From: Intoshia linei
Taxonomy: Eukaryota; Orthonectida; Rhopaluridae
DNA: 64,000 nt
Direction: 5' to 3'
Assembly: GCA_001642005.1 (NCBI GenBank)
Contig: LWCA01000023.1
Coordinates: 1 to 64,000 of the forward strand
This document shows positions 58,236 to 64,000 of this stretch, one piece after another; the first letter of the stretch is position 1; each line of letters opens with the position of its first letter. The position numbers and the translations under genes are program-made. The notes beneath the pieces are model-generated. The model saw nothing but the letters and a program-made list of their open reading frames with translations. It did no database searches and had not been told where the DNA came from.

Positions 58236-60343
58236 ATGGGTTTTTAATTGATTCCCTTTTTATAATAGCCTCTTACCTAGTAAAGTAAAGTAAACAAAAG
58301 TGAGTGACAGTAACTTTGTATAACTAGTTTATGAAATCAGTATGGTTATATGTTTGTGAGATCATGATTTAATTTTTTGATGTTTAATTTCAAGTTAAAT
58401 CTAAGAATTATTAACTTTATAAAGATTTGGATCAGGATGTGTAGGGTGCCTAAGACTTATGTCACGCACCGTATGAAACTAAAATATAATCATGACTAAA
58501 ATCATATGGAAAGTATACTGCTTTAAATAGTATCACTAGCTTGACTGTTATGTACTTTGTACAAACAGCATCTAGCTCTGCCGATGTCGTAATTTTTTAA
58601 TTATACCAAAAAGATAAAATCTTGCATATAAATGCTACTATTCACTGTTACCAATCATTTAAAGGAGTTGTTCCTAAACGTGGTAACACATTATTTACAT
58701 TTTTATTTTTAAATTCTAGAATCTCGATCCATTCTTAACAATATATGTTAAAATATATACATTAGGGTGTAAAATGTTTTTTAAATTTTTAGAATTAAAT
58801 GGGAGATTAGTAATAATTGTGTGTATTTTTAAAATAGAAGCACTATGTTGCAATTAAAAATATCTAATGATACTTATCCGAGTTGGGTTCATTATTTTAA
58901 ATATCCTTTGAAAATCGTATAGAAAAATTTAAATTTATTTTTTTTTATATTTTTTGCAAAAACAACATTTTGGTAAGTTGTCATGGTTTATATTTTATGG
59001 TTTCAACATCCACGCTTAACTATACATTTCAATTTTTAAAATTTGATTCTAGCTCGATTTTTGTGGTTTTTATCGACGTTCAAATTTCGGTTATTTATGC
59101 AATAATGTTTAGACGTTTTTAAAATACTATTTCACTGTTGTTCACTTAACACACACCAAAAATTTAAATCTGACAAAGTAACGCCTTCACGATTAAACAA
59201 GCACTTTAGTATTTATTTTTTTATTTGGAAACTATAATTAAACAAATAGTAAAAAAAATTAAAATAATTAACGGTTCTACAATTAAAAAAAGAAAGTTTA
59301 TATTTATACAGCTTATTCCAGTTGTTATAATACAACATTTCGATCCCATAAATCTCCGAAAGTACAAATTACAGCTTGGTCATTATCATTTTTATATTTA
59401 TTACAATGTTGGTAAAATTCACCCGAAATACTTTTTTAAACTACTGATTTCATTAATTATTGATGCAAAATTGATATTTTTTACTCATACTGAAAGCAGA
59501 TACTGAATCATATTAATCATATTCCAAAAATAATTACCGATATTTACAATTTTATTTAAGCTATTTATGATAATTTTTATGATTCTACTATTTAGACTTT
59601 ATTTTTAAGACTATACAGTGTATAGTATACACTGATTTTATTTAACGAATTAAAAAAATCAGATCTCAAAATTATTTTTAAAATTCTTTACACAAATGTG
59701 AACAAAATAAAATCAAGTGGGAATAATTCACTTTAAAATATAAGATAATGTGAAAATGAGGGGTACATGGTGAAACAAGTTTAGGAAACACTCATTTAAA
59801 TAATTGATAATAGTGAATGTAACATTTTTAACTAAACTTATATTATTGCATTTATTTTTTGGTAAAATGAAAAAAGTCCCCCTTGGCAGAGCTATGATGC
59901 TTTTTGTAGGAAGTACATAAAATCAAGCTATTTAATTATATAAAATTTATTGAAAGTGTTAGTTTTTGAAGATAATTGTGTAAACTGTAAATTTTTTTAA
60001 AGTTCTAGGACTATTTTAATTTTTTAAATAAAGTATAATTTGGCTTGTGACGCTGAATATTGAAATTTAAATGTATCATAATGTTTATTAGTTTGATATG
60101 TTGATATATGGATAATTGAAATTTTCGACCTGAAAGATGTAGGATTCTGAGATTAAAAGTTATGTTACTTTCTCCACGGAAAGATGTAACTTGGAATTTG
60201 TGTTTGTTAACATTGTATAACTCTTATGTATGTTTTCTAGTTAAGCTGTGTTAAAATATGTTTTCGAGGGGTTTTCAATTTCCTGATTCAACCTGTTGGT
60301 ATAATGATTCGGCGAATTTCATATTTATAATAATATATTTTAG
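58236..60343. other. Repeat-rich stretch before the sushi gene
   Basis: Contains the short palindromic repeat at about 58531-58590 (TTATGTACTTTGTACAAACA). From about 58930 to 60200 there are diverged R1 modules, partly inverted with respect to each other (for example reversed TAATTAACGGTTCTACAATT near 59266-59285, forward 'GACCTGAAAGATGTAGGATT' near 60128). No gene exon recognised; the 5' exons of the sushi gene or the missing transaldolase exons were not found. Confidence 0.5.
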
Positions 60344-62310
60344 AACGCACGTGCATTTTGCCAGTTTTAACAGAAAATGATGACGATCCATATGCTATAT
60401 TTTGGCCTTATAAACCTAGAACATTTATAAATATAGGAGAAACCATATTCTATAAATGTAAAATTGGTTACACTATAAGTGAAACAATATTCTATACTTG
60501 CGCAGTAGGCGTCACAATTGTTGCTCCTACATGTTCAAGTAATTTTATTTTGTATTTTAAATTTTAATACGTATTTTAATACTAGGGTGATTCACTATAT
60601 CATTAAATATAAATTATTTTTGTATCTATAGTCTATAATTTAAATCAGGCATTTAAACCTGGGAGATTGCGCCTTTTTGCCTCAATTTTGTTAATATTGG
60701 GATTTGGTTTCAGAATAAAGTTATTTTATAATTGATATTAATATTTTCTTATATATTGCATGCGGATACATTCATAAAATGGAACTTAATTTTCTATTTA
60801 ATTATTTAATTTATGCGATTAAAAAATGTATTTTAAGAAAAAAATAAATGAAAAAAATGTTTTTTTTGTAAAGCTGATTGTGCATTGCCCATGTTATTTC
60901 TCTAAAGTCAAATAAAAATAGTATTATTAGAAAAATTATAAGTCAATCGTAGAAATAAAAAAATTTGATAAATTCCAAAAATTCTGGAAAATAGGACCTT
61001 GACTATATCATAAATTATTATGATGCCCAAAATTAGATTCAAATTTTTTTGATTATTATTAATCATAGTTAATAGAGTTGTAATAAATATTTTTAAGAGA
61101 GATAATTTTGTAAAAATTATAGTTTTCGATGAGATGAATTCATTCCAAATGAAATAATAAATAAATAATAATAAATATTTTGTAATAAACTAAAAATTTG
61201 GAAATAATTGAAAAATTTCAGAAATAGATAGTTTTCAAGTATACTGATAAATATATTAGATATACACATTTAACGTGCAGTTGGAATACTTTATATTTTT
61301 TTATTAGTTGCTCAATGTACAATACCAGCTACAAATGGTGATAATAAATCTCCAACTTACTCCCCAACTTCTGGCACTATGGTAAATTATATGGATTCTA
61401 TAACGAAAGACTGTACCGGTGTTTCGACTGGCAAGACAATTACACTATATTGTGTCTATTTGGCGACAAGTGGAATATATGGCTTTAATGACGGAGGAAA
61501 AACTGAATGTCCAGGTTGAATGAATTTTATTTTATATTTTTTACACATTTAGTTCAAGATTGTGGCCCATTAGGTTCAACAAATGGATTCATTTTTCTAA
61601 CTACAATTACGAACACATTTGCCGGAGCATCTTATGAGGCCACATGTGCTAGTGCAGAGGAAACATTTGTGGATGGAACATTAAGTAAATTAATAATTTG
61701 TCTGCGTGAAGATGAAAATTCGTACGCATATTGGAACTTGAACAACTATCAGTGCATTAGTAAGTGTTATCATAATATGTGAGAAAAGAGTGAAAATGGG
61801 ATGATAGGTTTGTATAATGTATAAAATGACCAATATTTAGAAAAATCCTGTTCTAATCCCAACATTGGACCACGCGTCATAATAGTCACTAATCCAATAC
61901 GTTTCATGGTTGAAGATACGGTCACTTTTCATTGTAACTTAGGATATGATTTGAATATCCAATCAATTACATGCATGCTAACTAATAATAATGCTGTATG
62001 GAGTAACACTGAGCAAATAACTTGTATAGGTATGGTTATAGTTTTCATTTATTTTTAATTTACATAGATTCTAAAAACCCAATTATCCCAGTATGCACGT
62101 CTACAATACTAATGGAAAGATATACAGTCCCCAGTAGTTTAACGGATTTTACATTACAATACAGCGATAATTCAAATACATATATTCTAGAATATAGTGA
62201 TCAAACTTATAGCGTGGCTAAAGCTGAAGACTATACTTTAACATACACAGTGAGTGATTTAAGTGTGCAACCCAACACAGCAGAATGTACCGTGACATTT
62301 GCTATAATAG
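60344..62310 (+). CDS. Secreted/adhesion protein with sushi (CCP) and HYR-like domains, partial
   Basis: Exons: 60344-60538 (CILPVL..., FYKCKIGYTISETIFYTC), 61308-61514 (CTIPATNGDNKSPTYSP), 61553-61759 (CGPLGSTNGFIFLTT), 61841-62029 (CSNPNIGPRVIIV, VTFHCNLGYDLNIQSITC, QITC), 62068-62310 (CTSTILMERYTVP ... NTAECTVTFAI). All introns are phase 1, the usual class for shuffled extracellular modules. The fourth exon is a clear sushi domain with four cysteines, the first to third look like diverged sushi domains, and the fifth resembles an HYR domain (T-A-x-C-x-V-T-F). Such proteins act in adhesion or complement-like recognition. Start, signal peptide and 3' end are missing. The last donor leads into an N join and transposon. 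Confidence 0.75.
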
Positions 62311-62521
62311 GTACTTTTCATATAAATTTTATGTGTTTATCCTTACATGTATGTAATATATTATAATTATAATATATGTAGAAATAATATTATAATCCTT
62401 ATATAAGTATTAAGAAATATAGCTAAAAATTTATATATGTATATTATGGATACATGTATATTAGAATGTCCCAATTTAACATTTTTGTTTGAAATTCAAA
62501 AAGTATTTTTGACTGTATGTN

Positions 62522-62690
62522 ATTTTAATAAAATATAAATTTATATAAATATTAAAATTCATAAGACACATTTTTTCGATTTTGATAAACCAAAATTTAA
62601 GTTGAAGTTTAAAAAGTTTATGGAGCATACAAAAATAATTTATTTTTAATTGAATTGAATATCGTTATAATGTCAAAAATCTCCAGTATA
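62522..62690 (+). repeat. R3 repeat copy, N at left edge
   Basis: Near-identical to the copy at 56950-57119, including ATTTTAATAAAATATAAATT immediately after the N at 62521. It is followed directly by transposase-like coding sequence. Confidence 0.85.
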
Positions 62691-63800
62691 TACTCCAGAA
62701 TCTCAGCCTCAAAAGAAAATTATTAATAAAGAAATAGCTTCAGCCTTGGACAGATCATTCACAACTGATAGATCTGCAATGCATACAATTGCATCTACCT
62801 CTATGTGTTTGGGATACAATTAAACTGATGTTTCACTTTCAGTCAGTACTATACGAAGAGAACGACTGAAATTTCGTGAGCTTATTGCTGACGATATCAA
62901 GCAAAGTTTTAAAACAGATAGAATGTTCGTAGTTCATTGGGACGGTAAATTGATTAAAGATTTGTATAATCCAACAGAAAAAATTGAAAGGCTAGCAATT
63001 TTAATATCCGGTTTCAATGTAGATAAGATCTTAGCCATACCTAAACTTACCAGAGGTACGGGTGACATCATTTCAACTAGCGTTGTTAAACAATTGAAAT
63101 CTTGGGACGTCTATAAGAACATAATAGCAATGGGTTTCGACACTACAAGTTGTAATACAAGCAAATATAGTGCTTGTAGTCTAATAGAGAATAAATTAAA
63201 TAGACGCCTATGATACCACATAATAGAAATTATGGTAGATTATGTGGTAAAAATTTGTTTTTCACCAACCGTATGTCCGAATAATTATTTATTTAAACGT
63301 TTTCAGTCTTCCTGGCCGTTTATAGACCAATCTGACTTTGATATATGTCTCGAATGTTAAATACAATGAATGAAACTATTTTGAAGGAAAGCTCAGTTAT
63401 TTATTTGCAGTCTATTTCACATAATGTGGATATTCGTGATGATTACAGGGAATTATTAGAGCTATCTTTAATGTTTCATGGAGTTATAAAGAAACAATTC
63501 AAACGTCCAGGTGGTTTTCACCACGCGAGATGGATGAATAAAGCCATATATTGCATTAAAATAAGATGTTTAGAAAAAAATTTCATATGGATAACGAAAT
63601 TTTAACAGGAATTAGAGAACTGTGTATATTTTTTTCTACAATTTATGTTATACAATGGTTCAATTGCATATACGCAGCTGAAGCTGCATTAAGTGATTTG
63701 CAGCTATATAAGAATTTACAATTGTTTCAAGGTATTTATAATGGTATGGCGTTTCAGGCAGAAAAAGCATTAAGGAGACATTTATCATAGCATCCTAGTA
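62690..63800 (+). pseudogene. C-terminal part of the same transposase-like family
   Basis: Broken frames read EIASALDRSFTTDRSAMHTI, STIRRERLKFRE, then an open part (MFVVHWDGKLIKDLYNPTEK, SGFNVDKILAIPKLTRGTG, IIAMGFDTTSCNTSKYSACS), LFKRFQSSWPFIDQSDFD (shifted), DDYRELLELSLMFHG, FHHARWMNKAIYCIKIRC and a final helical region ending at about 63790. I recall this order (W-D-G-K-L ... F-D-T-T-x-x-N-T ... H-x-A-R-W-M-x-K-A-I-Y) from a multicopy family in aphids, cnidarians and other invertebrates, presumably an RNase H-like transposase. Several stops and shifts show decay. Confidence 0.6.
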
Positions 63801-64000
63801 TATCATTATAACCACATGACAGTTTTTTAAATATGATTATGATATTATCAATCTTCAATTAATTGAAAAATAATTTTTGAACAAACAATTAATAGATTAT
63901 TTTTCAATAATTTTTACCAATTAATTGCAATTAAATTGGTTGCAATCAATTAATTCCAATCCCTGGTCATAAGTATGCGTATTATTTCAATATTCTTTAA
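63801..64000. repeat. Element tail and CAGGGATTGG-family MITE end
   Basis: 63783-63832 matches, inverted, 3797-3845. It is followed by AATTAATTG-rich sequence ending AATTCCAATCCCTG at 63965, the right terminus of the MITE family seen complete at 29690-30100. No gene in the last 200 bp. Confidence 0.6.

Overview
The window is AT-rich nuclear DNA from a small-intron animal. Evidence: GT-AG introns as short as 36-47 bp, the standard genetic code, a eukaryotic tRNA-Arg, and animal proteins (NRF-6-type acyltransferases, an OS-9-like ER lectin, a PTB adaptor, a sushi/HYR protein). The species cannot be named from sequence alone. The gene style resembles very reduced, AT-rich metazoans such as orthonectids or myxozoans, but that is inference. 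All gene models below were rebuilt by eye from splice sites, reading phase and remembered family signatures.

Layout. 0-16 kb: two tandem NRF-6-like membrane acyltransferase genes; the first enters from the left edge. 16.4-17.2 kb: an unrecognised minus-strand gene. 17.4-26.6 kb: a minus-strand OS-9/erlectin-like ERAD lectin with a 7.7 kb interval full of transposon wreckage, which also carries a stand-alone TAZ1-type zinc-finger ORF. 26.7-35.2 kb: DDX54/Dbp10 helicase, with a Tc1/mariner element and two hAT-type MITEs in its introns. 35.2-37.6 kb: a PTB-domain adaptor (minus). 39.0-40.3 kb: an ankyrin protein. 40.4 kb: tRNA-Arg(UCG). 40.7-48.6 kb: a tight cluster of MRPL13 (+), NAA10 (-), TSR2 (+) and PI31/PSMF1 (-). 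49.3-54.0 kb: endoplasmin/GRP94 ending in HEEL. 54.0-55.5 kb: ZC3H14/Nab2 (-). 56.2 kb: the first two exons of a transaldolase. 56.4-64 kb: a repeat-rich stretch with three single-N joins, two parts of one transposase-like family, and a sushi/HYR gene.

The striking theme is inverted compactness. Neighbouring genes are packed to tens of bases: start codons 36 and 54 bp apart at two head-to-head pairs, stop codons 18, 31 and 68 bp apart at three tail-to-tail pairs, and 45 bp between the tandem acyltransferases. Many introns, by contrast, are swollen by mobile elements. Functionally the window holds ER quality control (GRP94, OS-9), ribosome and RNA biology (DDX54, TSR2, MRPL13, ZC3H14), protein acetylation (NAA10) and proteasome regulation (PI31). 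No operon-like functional grouping is evident.
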